From the NCBI GenBank assembly GCA_000310025.1, contig FN649740.1:2098150-2116729 (forward strand): a stretch of DNA of 18,580 nucleotides, written 5' to 3'. Source of the DNA: Ectocarpus siliculosus. Its lineage: Eukaryota > Sar > Phaeophyceae > Ectocarpales > Ectocarpaceae. The translations under genes and the position numbers were made by a program. The number at the start of each line of letters is the position of its first letter. Position 1 is the first letter of the stretch. Under the pieces are notes generated by a model. That model saw only the letters and a program-made list of their open reading frames with translations, did not search any database and was not told the origin of the DNA. This document shows positions 1 to 10,800 of the stretch, in pieces.

Positions 1-991
1 GCGCGCGGGGGGGGGGGGGGGGGGGTTGCACAGCCGAAATATGGTGCGTCGAGTCAGCAGCACACCTAAAAAGAAAGCCAGCCATTCTTGACAAGCGACA
101 GCCGGTTCGAAACGGACGTCGAACAACCACGGAAGTCGGGGGTCTCTTGCAAGGGAATGGTATGTCTTTACAGCCTGCGACAGGAAACCAACACACACCC
201 AATGGCCAAGTTACAGCAGTAGCCGCAGACGCGCGGCAAAGGATGGCAGAAAGGAGCCATCGTCCGCATCACTCGTGTAAGGGCTCCCTCCGCCGAACAA
301 TTTGCGAGCGACAAGAGACCAAAAACTCTTCTGCGTGCCTACACACGGAAAGAGTCTGCTTGACATTTTCGTCGGGCACGTTTCTTGTTTATTTCGCATT
401 GCAAAAAACTACGGAAATATCATGCCCGCCACATACTTTGTAGAGACAAAATGTTTTGTTTTTCTTTGAATTCGCCATTCACAAAAAAAACAGAAGAATG
501 GTTACGGCGTCCGCGTACTGATCCTTGAAGATATATGTATGAGAAACCATACTTGCGTCGTCGCAGGAAAGCCTCAACTACGTCAACTCTTGAGACAATC
601 TGTCACCCCGAAAAAAAAACTGCAAAATTGTGCGAAAAAAGACAGCTGGAAAATGTTTATAAATGGCTCGAAAAAGTTCGAATCTGCTGCAAACCGCCAG
701 AATGTCACTCTGGGTGGCGTGTTAATTCTACGCGCGGCAGAAGTTTTCGCCCGGAGTGCTCGCCCTGATCCGGGTTCCCACACGGAATCGTCCCATGTTG
801 TTAGCTGGCCTAACTTGGATCATGATCATTGCTGTTTACTTTTCGAGGCAAGGCCGTGGGCGTAGGCGGCGACAGGGAGCGAAAGAAGTGAGTGCCGCAA
901 CACGAACAAAAAAACACAAAAATCCGACCGTATCGTAAAGTCGTCTACAGTACGCGTACGCGTCTATCATGTATAAATAACAGGCGGACGA
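1..991. other. Region without a recognised gene, left of the LHC gene
   Basis: It begins with GCGCGC and a 19-base G run (7-25). Short open frames on both strands show no domain I recognise. I searched the minus strand for an exon encoding the missing third LHC helix (GFDPL or ELNNGR-type motifs) and found none. If the LHC gene continues from a donor near 1000, this stretch would be intron. Otherwise it holds the LHC 3' UTR and intergenic DNA. Confidence 0.5.
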
Positions 992-1790
992 CTAACGCAC
1001 CATCGGGTCCTTCAAGAGGATCTCCCAGGGGTCGGTGGTGTCCTCGGAGTACGTCTGGAGGATGGCGGCCATCTCGAACGTGCCGATGACTGCATGGGCC
1101 ATGGTGGAAAGGAGAGATAAGGAGGGGGCGGGAGAGGCCAGAGAAAGGGAGAAAGACAGCGAGGAGGCGGGGGGGGAGCGAGAGAGAGAAAGCGAGACAA
1201 ACAGACAAGACGCATGTCAATACACGAAATAAAAAAAAACGTGTCGACGAGGATCGTTCTATAATACTCGGAAACGGCGCATTGCCGCAAATGCGCTGTA
1301 CACGTGCCATGAGTGGACGGCGAAAGAGAGACAGTTCCGATATTACGGAAAACATACAAAACTTGCCGGCCTGCTAAAAGTTTGCCAAGTTCGAAACAAG
1401 AACCGACAACAACACAAATCACGAAAAGGTGGCAGGCAAGCCCGCTGAAAGCACGCATGTTTCGTAGCACAACAGACGCCTAAGGGCCACCCACCAGCTC
1501 ATGATTGAAATGGTTCAATTCCCAAGCAGGATCCGCACTGTCTTACGAAGGTGTTCCGCGTTTTCGTGAAATTGCTCCCCGAGGAAAAAAACAAGCGAGG
1601 TGCCCTCCCCCCACTATGACCAACGGCAAGCCTTCTTTCAGCCAACTCCAAACAAAAACATTTCCTTCCAAAGACAACAACAAAAAAACAAGATCATGGC
1701 CTTCAGAAGCATCTTGTGCGCCACGACCGCACAGAGACGGACGTCTTTTATATTGGTCAGCCGGTTGTAAACCACCGTCGATGCTAACGA

Positions 1791-1823
<33 letters not shown>

Positions 1824-4800
1824 GACCCCTCCCTTTTATGGATGAAGATGGATTGGTTGTATACAACAAGAAAAATACAAAAAACACCCACACATACGCA
1901 GCAAGAAGGTTATGCACTCATACGCCAAATGGATGCGTAAAAACGACCACGGCAGCAGCAATGCGGCAACTCACACGTGAAGACCTGCGCCTGGGCCCCG
2001 GCAGGTACGGTCGTGAGCGCCTCGAGGGGTCCCGCCTGGAACTGGTCCCCCGGGAGGTGCACGTACTGCGTCAGCAAGAAGCCGACCACGGCGAGCATCG
2101 CTACGCGCCCGTGCTTGATCTCCGCAGCTGCTCGTCAGCAAAAAACGGCGGCGGGTAAAACATGTAACGCGTGTGGCAGCCACAAAAAAAGGACAGGAGG
2201 GTGGGAAGGGGTGTGTGTGTGACATGTTGTTCCGATAGTGCGTGCGGTCTTTTTGTTACTCTAGCCTGTGGAATGCTGTTCACGGCGACAAGAACGTCGA
2301 GTGCAGTAGTTGGCCAGACATAGTGGCAGCTTGAATAATGGAGCTGCCGACATAGTGGCATCAAAATCTCTTGCCACAACCTCAACTTGTACATGAACCT
2401 GATACTAGATCGAATAGTGGCATAATCTCCTCTTGCCCCTACATGCCACTATTTCGGGCCACCTACTTTAAGACAGGGGCGATACTCAAACGTGCATCCA
2501 GTCTCGACAGACCGGAGAGAAAAATCCAGGAATTTTATCCGAAAATGATCACAAAACGATCGACCCGACCACCAGTTCCTTGTTGTGGGCTGCCGGATTC
2601 TCTGTTAGGATTCACGCGTCAATGTACATGTTTGTTGCTGTTGCACATAGGTCGTCTGTATCTGTGGTGGTGAGGCCCGTTTTTTTTTTCTTCTTTCCTG
2701 ACGGGGAGGAAGGAGCTCAACAGAAAAAACGGTCGAAAAACGAGAGATATTGACACAAAGCGGTAGCACGAAGTTATAGCAGAGGGGTCAATCTGTGCTC
2801 TTTGAGCCACCATACGAAAAACCGGAAAGCCTACGATATTTGGCATGAGCATGCTGGCTTCCAAGGCACTACGGAAGAAGCAGCAGTGTCCCTCCAAACC
2901 CCCCGCGCCCGTGAGATACATACCCACTAAAATGTATTACCGCTGCCGTAACAGCGAGGTGAACGGAATGCCTGGGGTTGTTGTGTGCATGTCGGGGATA
3001 GGCGCGCTTAACTTATGGGGTTGCGGCGTCGGCACGAAACCAGTGCGAACACCGACGCCCGCTGCATCTACCTCTCGTCACGACCAGACGCGCGCCGTTG
3101 AGATATACACGCGAATCCGCGAATCCGGATGGATTGCTGGATGTACTGAACAAGGTCCAACGAAATCTAAGGACTCGAATCGATCAACTGCAAGTTAACT
3201 GTCGACAAACTACATGAGCGAGAGGTCTTTCAAATCGAGACTTGTGCTGTGTACTCGACGGCCATCCCCCCCCCCCCCGCGCGCCCAAGGTACGCCCCAG
3301 CACCCGAACGCCTCCAACAAAGCTTAAGCTTAGCTTGCTCAGCTATTACTGCTCCACACAGCCAGGGGCGGAAAGCCAAAAGCAATAACCACCTCCCTGC
3401 TCCCCCCCCCTCCCTCCCCACGCCATCCTCCCCCCGATTGAACCCACCCGCTGCGCCCAATATTATTTCCTGAGCAGAACAAGCTGTAAGCCTTGCGTGC
3501 CCTCCAGGCAGACCACCGCCGCAACTTGTTCCAGAGAGTACAATGTAAATCTCTACTACGCGAGAGCCCGGGCCAAATGAAATCAATGCTTGGTACCTGG
3601 GATCTCTTACCCTTGTAATAGTTTTAATACGCGTAACAATACGGCTTTCGTATTTGCTTGGAAGATAGTTTTCGTAATTGTAGGGATATGTCGGTACCTA
3701 GAGGTCTCCGGGCGGCTGTCGTTCGTGGGGTTGGGCGAGCCCGTGCTCTCCACCAAACAACGACTAAAGCACGGAAGAATAACGCCTTGCCTTCGGTGAA
3801 CTCCCGGAAGGAAAAAGTGTGTGCATTTGTTTGTGCCTCATATTACAAACCGAGCAGCCTTCTAAAGTCAGCTCAACGGCTTCTTCATTATTAACTAAAT
3901 AGGTAGTGCCGGGTTGAAGAAGATATTATTACGTCTGGGACTATTTGTCCGCCTCCAGCCTACAAAGATCGAACGAGATCAAAATCGATACTTCGCCCTT
4001 GCATACAAAATCTGTACACAACGAAGTACTAGTCTATAGATACAAACCTCACTTGCGAATCTGCTATTCATGATCATGTGTAGATAAATTACCAGCTGCC
4101 GAAGCTTCTCACCTTCACAAAGAGCACTATGAATATAAAGTTGATGTCAACGTACGCATATGCACATGGAGGAAAAGAAAACAGCGAAAAGGCAAACCCA
4201 GATGTACCAAACTACTCACCACGCGCTGAAGATGAGTTGACGTTGGACAAGATAGGGTAGAACAAGGCCGGCGATTCCGAGGCGCCAGCAGCAGGGATGA
4301 ACGGTCCAGGCAAACAAGGCAGGGGCGCGACGAAAATAGCAGCCAGATGCAAAGCAATGAGAATGATCAACTTGGAATTTCGATCTGGGACTTCGAATGC
4401 ATACGCTACCGCGCGGCTTTCGACAGGCGCAGACAATCACCCGGAAAATCAGGAGCATCGATTGGGGTGGAAGGTGCAGCAGCGGGTACTGCTGCTGCTG
4501 TCAAGGTCGATTGGCATGCACCTAGCAGCAGCAGCAGCAGCAGCAGCAGGTAGCTTCAAGGCGGAATTACGCCGCTTCTTCGGCAAGACAACAAGCGGGC
4601 AAGAAAAAACGCACGCGTGAACCGGGGGCGTCACACACGCATGTTACTGCTATGTGTCTCTCTCTTCACCGAAGGGGATGTCGATGTTCTCCGTCAACCC
4701 GAGCGGGTCGAAGCCAAAGTCCCCGATCATGCTCCCGTCCAGCGTGGCCGGGCTCTCCAGGAAGGGGAGGGCCTTGCTCTTGGCATCAAGAGCAGTAGCT

Positions 4801-4913
4801 GCGCTGTTCCTAGCAGGAGCAGACTTGGCGCCCAGGGAGGATACCTTGGGCACAGGGGCGAACGCGAGCGCCCCACCCGCACACCATGCAGCGAACACGG
4901 CGAAAGACTTCAT
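992..4913 (-). CDS. Light-harvesting chlorophyll a/c (FCP/LHC-family) antenna protein, plastid precursor; possibly truncated at 3' end
   Basis: Proposed exons, in reading order: 4913-4670, 4225-4220 (microexon), 2127-1975, 1089-992. All junctions are GT-AG and keep frame, giving 166 aa. Residues 1-17 are a signal peptide, cleaved at ALA before FAP (18-20). This is the bipartite targeting signal of complex red-lineage plastids. The mature start has the LHC motif KALPFLESP, then GDFGFDPLGL. Helix 1 carries AEIKHGR (85-91), with Glu86 and Arg91 as the chlorophyll-ligand/ion-pair residues. Helix 2 carries FIGTFEMAA, with Glu140. Such proteins bind chlorophyll and carotenoid in the thylakoid membrane and feed energy to the photosystems. 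The ATG at 4913 is chosen because it starts the signal peptide; an in-frame extension upstream lacks one. Helix 3 (ELNNGR-like) is absent: the frame meets TAG at 992-994. A possible donor, GTGCGT, at 1000-995 could instead splice to an exon left of the window. The subgroup (LHCR or LHCF) is not resolved. Confidence 0.85.
1792..1822. repeat. Compound microsatellite A17(CA)7 in LHC intron 3
   Basis: Seventeen A (1792-1808) are followed directly by seven CA units (1809-1822). The repeat lies inside the intron between the LHC exons at 1975-2127 and 992-1089. It is a plain length-variable repeat with no coding role. Confidence 0.9.
2128..4219 (-). other. Long LHC intron 2 (2,092 bp), non-coding
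   Basis: This is bounded on the minus strand by the GTGAGT donor after the microexon and a CAG acceptor before 2127. It contains the ATAGTGGCA palindrome cluster near 2317-2454, a C-rich run near 3267, and the small repeat AAGCTTAAGCTTAGCTT near 3320. Open frames inside it on either strand look random in composition, and none matches a family I know. Confidence 0.65.
2317..2454. repeat. Cluster of ATAGTGGCA motifs with nested inverted repeats, in LHC intron 2
   Basis: GACATAGTGGCA occurs at 2317-2328 and 2349-2360, and AATAGTGGCAT at 2413-2423. The last has a perfect 11-base reverse complement, ATGCCACTATT, at 2443-2453. Between the first two copies, GGCAGCT and AGCTGCC form another short inverted repeat. 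The arrangement resembles the remains of a small inverted-repeat element, but no terminal duplication was identified. Confidence 0.6.
4220..4225 (-). CDS. Six-nucleotide microexon of the LHC gene (proposed)
   Basis: On the minus strand the bases CGCGTG lie between a pyrimidine-rich acceptor ending CATCTTCAG and a strong donor, GTGAGTAG. Exon 1 ends in phase 1 with G, and the next large exon begins with CT. Adding the microexon gives Ala-Arg-Ala before AEIKHGR, which restores the spacing and the conserved Arg of the family pattern (DIPYLREAEIKHGR-like). Direct joining of the two large exons would also be in frame but would lose two residues, including that Arg. A longer exon in this frame would insert dozens of unrelated residues. 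No transcript evidence is available here. Confidence 0.6.
4478..4549. repeat. CAG/CTG microsatellite with facing units in LHC intron 1
   Basis: A run of about 8.7 AGC units occupies 4524-4549. Just left of it, CAGCAG, a short spacer, then CTGCTGCTGCTG (about 4478-4500) provide complementary units, so a hairpin could form in single-stranded DNA or in the pre-mRNA. The repeat is about 300 bases upstream of the proposed microexon in transcript order. Confidence 0.8.
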
Positions 4914-7865
4914 CTTAATGTCTGGGCTGAGCTCTGTGATGCGGAAAAATTTGTCGACAGCAAGGGAACGCACACAACAATCGCTGGGAACGACGTATGA
5001 TAGACCGATTTCGAGACAGGCCCGCCGGGAGAGAGAAGATCGGAATTCAAGTGGATCCGAAAACTCTGCTCATTGGTTCGATTTCTCCGAGAATCGGCCC
5101 GAGTTGTACCGCTTCGAGTGAACGTAAGGAAACCGTCAAACCGTCGATACGTGCTGCTTGCTGCTGTCTGCTGTCTCTAACGTGAAGTAACGTATAGTGG
5201 TGCAAGAGCGTCTCGTCAATAAGAATATTGGACACCCTTTTTGATAACGCTGCAGCTGCACACCAGGTCAATTTGCGGACAGAGCAGCGGCAGCGTCGAC
5301 GGCAGCAAGCAGCACCACTGCAATATAATATGAACGCGTTCGAAACACGAAACACTCGCTGAACAAGGATAACCTACACGAGCGAAAACCAACCACCTTA
5401 CCTAACACACAGCTGTTGGAACACAAAAGGAAAGTCAATCGGTTGTATAAGTGAAACCCATGGGTGCGTTTCGCTCTCACGTTCATTCTGGCTCGTCCTG
5501 TATTTCTGCCGCTGGGCGGGCGAGCTTTGCGTGGCAGCAGTGTTTTCTGTCCTCCTCGAAGAAGAGCGACGAGCGAATGTGTTCAAGATTGACTTAAGCT
5601 TTGTCAACCTACAGCAAGCAGTAGCCTGCACTCTCTCCATAGCCACAGCTGAATCCTTCTAGCGATAAAAAAGCAAGTACCACAGTTAGAAGGGAGAGAG
5701 ATAAAGAACTCTTGTTGTGTGACCCACGACTTGATGAATGAGGGTTCTACAGCAGTAATACAGCAGTGCATGTAAAATAAAACGTTGTCCAGACAAGTCG
5801 AACTAGAACGGGGGTTGGATGTTATGATGTTGAATCACACCCTCGGGGTGGCATTGTCCCTGTTTCCACAAACAAAACACAAAAACAACAGAAAACGAGT
5901 GGCGGTACAATACGGCTCCGGTATACCACTTACGTATGCAAACTAAAGTCTAGAATTACACAAGTTTGGACGTACGTACATTCGACCACTGAGTCATTTC
6001 ACTGCATGCGAACTGGCTCTCGAGTTCCAGTGCTTTGCAGAGGCATGAACGCGTGCACAGCAGTGTTGGACATCAACCTGTCGTCTTGTTGTACGGGTGC
6101 CATGCCTCGACGAGAAAATGACCCTCTCCCCACGCACACCGCTGCCTGGCTGGAGCAGCCAAGTATGAGGGGTCTACATGACGACATGACCCAAGACTTG
6201 CAAAACACACGGATACGGATATATTTAGACTACTAGCGATTTCTCTCCCTTCCTTTACTCACCGATGAAACTCCTCGCGTACATATGTAGAAGGGGACCG
6301 TTCAACGGACACGGGATCCTGGGGTACCTGATGCTGATACTGCAAGCCTAAAACAATTGGAATGAGCTCCGAGCTGTACGACGCGTCTACTAGGTGAAAG
6401 GTATGGTATGTACGACGTATACCGTGCGTGCACCCCTTTCGCCCTTTCGTATCATCCGTTACCGACGTCATATTTTCGGGACCCAAGGCCGGGAGTACAC
6501 TCCGCCCAACCACAAGATTACCGGGCTTAGGCACACTTCCAGCATCACTAACGCCTCCAAGAAACAAACACGCCAGCTGGGGTAGCTGAGACAAGACCTG
6601 CCTCCGGCGGCAAACGCAACGTGCGTCTCATCCGCCAACAAGTAGTCTTCCAACTAGTCTTTCGCGAAACGTCGGTTTCATCGAAATGGACCGTTGTGCC
6701 ACCCTGCATTCTCCCTCCAAGAGCCGAGATCCTCTCAGGCTGCTAGCGCCGCTCATCATGCGCCAGTACAAAGACCCGTCAGTGCAAAGGCTTCAAAACA
6801 AACTCAATTGTAGGCCCAGTATCCAGCAGCTTCCTTTCCCCACTCACTGTAAAGACCTCACGACATACACGCCATTGACTGGGGTATTGTCTCGAACGGG
6901 TACAGCAGTCTTTCGGTGATTGTACGAATATTTTCTAAGGCATCCGCCACAATAATACGGGAAAATCCTCCCACCGCCCAAGGACATCAAAGGGCCTACT
7001 TCAAGTCTCACAAAACCAGAACGTAGATGTACGCACACGTAGAACCATGAGGCACCGGCACTAAGTGAAGACTTGGCAACCTGTCTGCACAAAGTCGCTA
7101 GAGTAGCGGCGACGGTCTTTCGCACAACAGCTCGCGCAGCAGCAAAAATGGCAACATGGCACAGCGGCAGGGTCATAGCACCTGCCCCGTGACATTGTCC
7201 AACTTAACACAGCATTAGGCGACCGCATGCTTCCAGGCGGTGGGCACACACAGCTTCCTATCCCCCGGGCTAGCGCCTAGGTCTAACAAGCTTACCGCCA
7301 CACACGCAGGGCGTGTGTGCTAGTCCTGCACGCACGACAAACTATCTATGCCGCATGCTGAGCAGAACCATACCAAGGATTTACTGCACAGGAGGTGTGT
7401 CGGCGTTTCTATTTGCAAGGGTTCCCTCTCGACGACGCAGAAAGAGAGAGAGTGCTTCAGCTTGCCGGAGACATCATATGTCTGTCACGCGAAAAAAAAA
7501 GATGGGGGAGGTGCGGTGCGGCGTGAATGAGACAGAGGGGACCAGAGGGCGCGTAGATACACGAAATATGACATCGGGAGGACTCTTTGTTTAGACACCA
7601 GGTAGCACAAAAAAACACACATAAAAAAATATATATATCACCCCGCCCTGGCGCCAGGTGCTGGACGTCGTGCGAGAAGAAGACGAAAACCTCCGGAAAC
7701 GTCGGCCGCACGGCAAAAAACAAACACCTCCCTGCGTTCTTCGTTTACACACTACTTACGTCTACGAAGGTGGTTCCAGTGCGAAAACAAGCGCGTCGTC
7801 ACTCAAGCTGTTTTCATACCACACTGCTGTCCGATCGGCTGGTGAAAGGAGTCAGCGTCGCGCTC
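4914..7865. other. Intergenic gap between the LHC start and the RFC5 stop
   Basis: No protein family was recognised in any frame. It should contain the LHC promoter and 5' UTR: a minus-strand CCAAT (5072-5076) lies about 160 bases before the LHC ATG, and no clear TATA box was seen. Several minus-strand segments have good splice signals, for example TTTTAG before 6347 and GTGAGTAAAG after 6263 (85 nt), and CCAACAG before 5412 with GTAAGG after 5402 (11 nt). They could be non-coding 5' exons or chance. A short TA tract sits near 7630. The RFC5 3' UTR should occupy the right-hand end. Confidence 0.45.
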
Positions 7866-10800
7866 TCACACACACAACGTACGCAATGCGCGGGGCAGAT
7901 GACTATTTCGATCGACTGCTGTATATATATACCTGGCGGTAGCGAAGGCCCCGACCAGGGACCCCAGCTGCAGCCGCTCGGAGCCCCCGTGCGCCAACCG
8001 CTCCTCCGTGTTGGACATCTCGTCCAGAAGGTGTACCATCACCGCCGCCGGCAGCTCAATCTCCATCACCTTCAGCGCGAGCTCCTGCGGGGTCGAGAAC
8101 ATCACCAAGAGAAACGGGAGGTTGGGGGGGGGGGGGGATCGTCCACGGCAAAATGTCAACGCCGTCGTCACAGATAGTTTCTACTCGTTTTCGTTTCAAG
8201 TTTTAAAAGCCTTCTCTACTCGGAGGGAACACCCCCCCCCCAGAAACAAAATAAATAAGTAAATAACACCAATAAACGCGAGAGCCTCCATCCCCTTCCT
8301 TTTGCCCGTTTTTCTCCTTCGGGAGAGGAAGCCCCGCCATCGATCACGGGCTGCGCAAAAGTCAAGGCGGGGGAGCGCGACTGCTGTAGCAGACAGAGGG
8401 AGTGCTTGAAGCGTCACAACCAACCGGAGAAAGCGACGGAACTCCGGCGTTTGGCTCCGCTCGACACCACCCGAAGAGTCAGCCGACGCGTGAGTGCGGC
8501 AGCCTCGCGCTCTTAAGAAAGATTACCGGAAACCGAGGGCAACGTTTGCGTTCTCCCCTCTCTACGAAACCCACGCAGGATCGTCGAAAGAACAGAATCC
8601 ACGGCAGCAGTATGCCGTACAAGACGTGTCCCAACAGACATTCTATCAGGAGCCAGAGTAAAATCGGTGCCACTGCTTGTTAGGTAACACCCAGGGGGTA
8701 AGGAACCAGACACGACGCAGCTGCAACAAGGTCGGTCGCTTGTTGTTCTTTCTTTGGGTTGTTTTCTCGCCTGTACGATGTCCCCGAGGGAGTATCCTTT
8801 CGCGGTCGTCAGCTTCAGGATGCCGTCAAACGCGTCCTGAACAAAAGAGAGGGAGAGAACGTCGTCGACTGTTAAGACCGATGCAAAGGAGAAGAGTCCT
8901 GGACAAAAAAAAGATAGGGGAGCGAGAGAAAGTCGTCGGCTTAAGAGCACTGCAAAGGGGACGAGACGAGGAAGAATCACGCCGTTTCCCTAGGGAGAAC
9001 CGTCGATCAGCTTCACTACCTGTGGAACAGAAACGGTCTCGACTTAAACCAACGCTTGAAACAAACGACGAGAAAAGAAAGAGAAACTACACACGGACAA
9101 AACAAAGGCTGCGCACGGCTCCTCTGCTCTAATCGAACGTCGCACATGGCTCTTTTCACCGCCACCCAACTGCAACACGTTGCGTCATCTCACTTTGAAC
9201 GAAGCCGTCAGGAGAGCGTTGCGGATGTACTCCATGTCCTCCTTCAGAGGTGCGGCCGCGCACAGGTAGGCGTGCCGCTCGTCGACCTGCCATGCCATGC
9301 GTTCCACGCGCGAAGTGGGCGCGGCAGGCGGGGGTGGGATGGGGGAGGAATTGTCGCAGAAGAAGAGCGCACACATCCGCAAAAAAAAAAATGGCAGCGT
9401 TGTCAGGAAATTGAGAAGTAGTATGTACTCTTCCTGCATCTCGCCTCTATTCCCCCCAAACACAACAAACGACGCAAAACCGTGCGTGTGGCCATCAGCC
9501 ATAAAGCCATTTTTTTACCCTGAACCATAAACTGACCAATCGTTTGCCCTGTAGCGCAGTTCACCAAAACTGTTCGGCCGCACTGCATGCCGCCGCGCAG
9601 CGGCACTCTGTTCATGTTTCTTGCTTTCTTTTCGTCGCCACTTTCAATCAGCAAAAAACACGTTTTTCAACCACTACGGTTGTGGTGTTCGGTATCCCGC
9701 CCTTCACCTTCTGGTAGGCCATGTGCGTGGATTGCAAGAGGTTGAGGACGCGGCGCATGTCCCCCTGCCCCAGGCGCATCACCGCCTCCACGCCATCTGG
9801 TGTGATCGTAACCCTGGACAAAGAAAAAATAAAATAAATTAAAAAAAAAAGGGAAAAAGGCAGATGGTCACCTGACAGCACACGCAAAGAAAGAGAGCGG
9901 GTGGCAAAAGAGGCGTGCCGAGGCGTCGTGTCGCGCATAGACGTGAGCGTGAGGCCTAGTGGCCCACGTCTGTTCCATCAGCCGCCCACAGCCACCCAAG
10001 CGCGGTCAATGCCAGAACCCACAACAATACACAAACAACCCGTCCACGTCTACATACCCAGCTTCTTTCTTCATGTCCTCCCTGCCTACTCTGCCTTGTT
10101 GGGTACCTTGATCTCCCTTTTGCCGTTGCTTTTGCTTTTATATAGACGGCTGTCTGCCCATCTGCCGCCTCTTTGTTCTGTTGCCTCCATTACTCCCATG
10201 CCCTGGTGCGTAGTGCCTGATGCTGGTACGGTACCCTTTGATTTTTTTAGGCGGGTGTGGGAAGCACTATTTTTTCCCTTTTTATTTTTTTTGCCTTTAT
10301 TTTTGTATTGTTTTATTTTGATCGGTTTTCCTAGGGCTCCTTTTCTCGACCGGTCGGTGCGGTAGCTGTTCTTTTCTTTCTATCATTTTGTTTTCTTTTT
10401 CCGAGTGGTTTGTACTCTATTCTTGTTTTGTTTCCCCGCGGCGTCGTATGTGCCGGGTTTTGCGACCACGGGCTCCCCATTTTTGTGGACGATAGAGCTA
10501 ATGTGAGAGAAACAACAACAAAAACCCAGGAGCAACCTCCTCCAAGCTTACTTTTCCTGATCCACCACGTGCTGCAGTCGCCCCTGTATTTGCTCCGGCT
10601 TCAGGGGGGCGAACCGGAACTTGGTGCACCGCGACTGTAACGCCGGGATGATCTTGTTCACGTAGTTGCAGATCATACAGAAGCGGGTGTGCTTCGTGTA
10701 CTTCTCGATAACTGGGAGTTCAGGCGCGTGGGGGGGGGCGGGGGGGGCAGAACGGGAAATGGGAATGTTGCAGATGGAACAAGCTGGCGTTAAAGACTTG

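Noticed and set aside
98-115. GGTTCGAAAC as a tRNA B box
   Set aside because: No A box, acceptor stem or cloverleaf could be built around it. The similar GGTTCGATTTC near 5075 failed the same test.
1505-2158. 217-residue plus-strand open frame
   Set aside because: It lies antisense to the LHC exon at 1975-2127 and crosses the A17(CA)7 repeat. The composition is low-complexity and no domain is recognisable.
4212-4436. Minus-strand 74-residue frame as a longer LHC exon including the microexon bases
   Set aside because: The frame does agree with the microexon, but it would insert tens of non-homologous residues immediately before helix 1.
7587-8177. 196-residue plus-strand open frame
   Set aside because: It is antisense to the last RFC5 exon; the minus strand carries the conserved protein sequence.
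9540-9600. Minus-strand frame [15 protein letters not shown] as the RFC5 exon following the GDMRR exon
   Set aside because: It superficially resembles the TVYxCTG segment, but the exon at 9194-9286 ([17 protein letters not shown]) fits the family exactly with correct phase.
9901-10365. Hydrophobic 154-residue plus-strand frame resembling a membrane protein
   Set aside because: It starts at GTG, lies within RFC5 intron 4, and its Leu/Phe richness comes from the T-rich tract.
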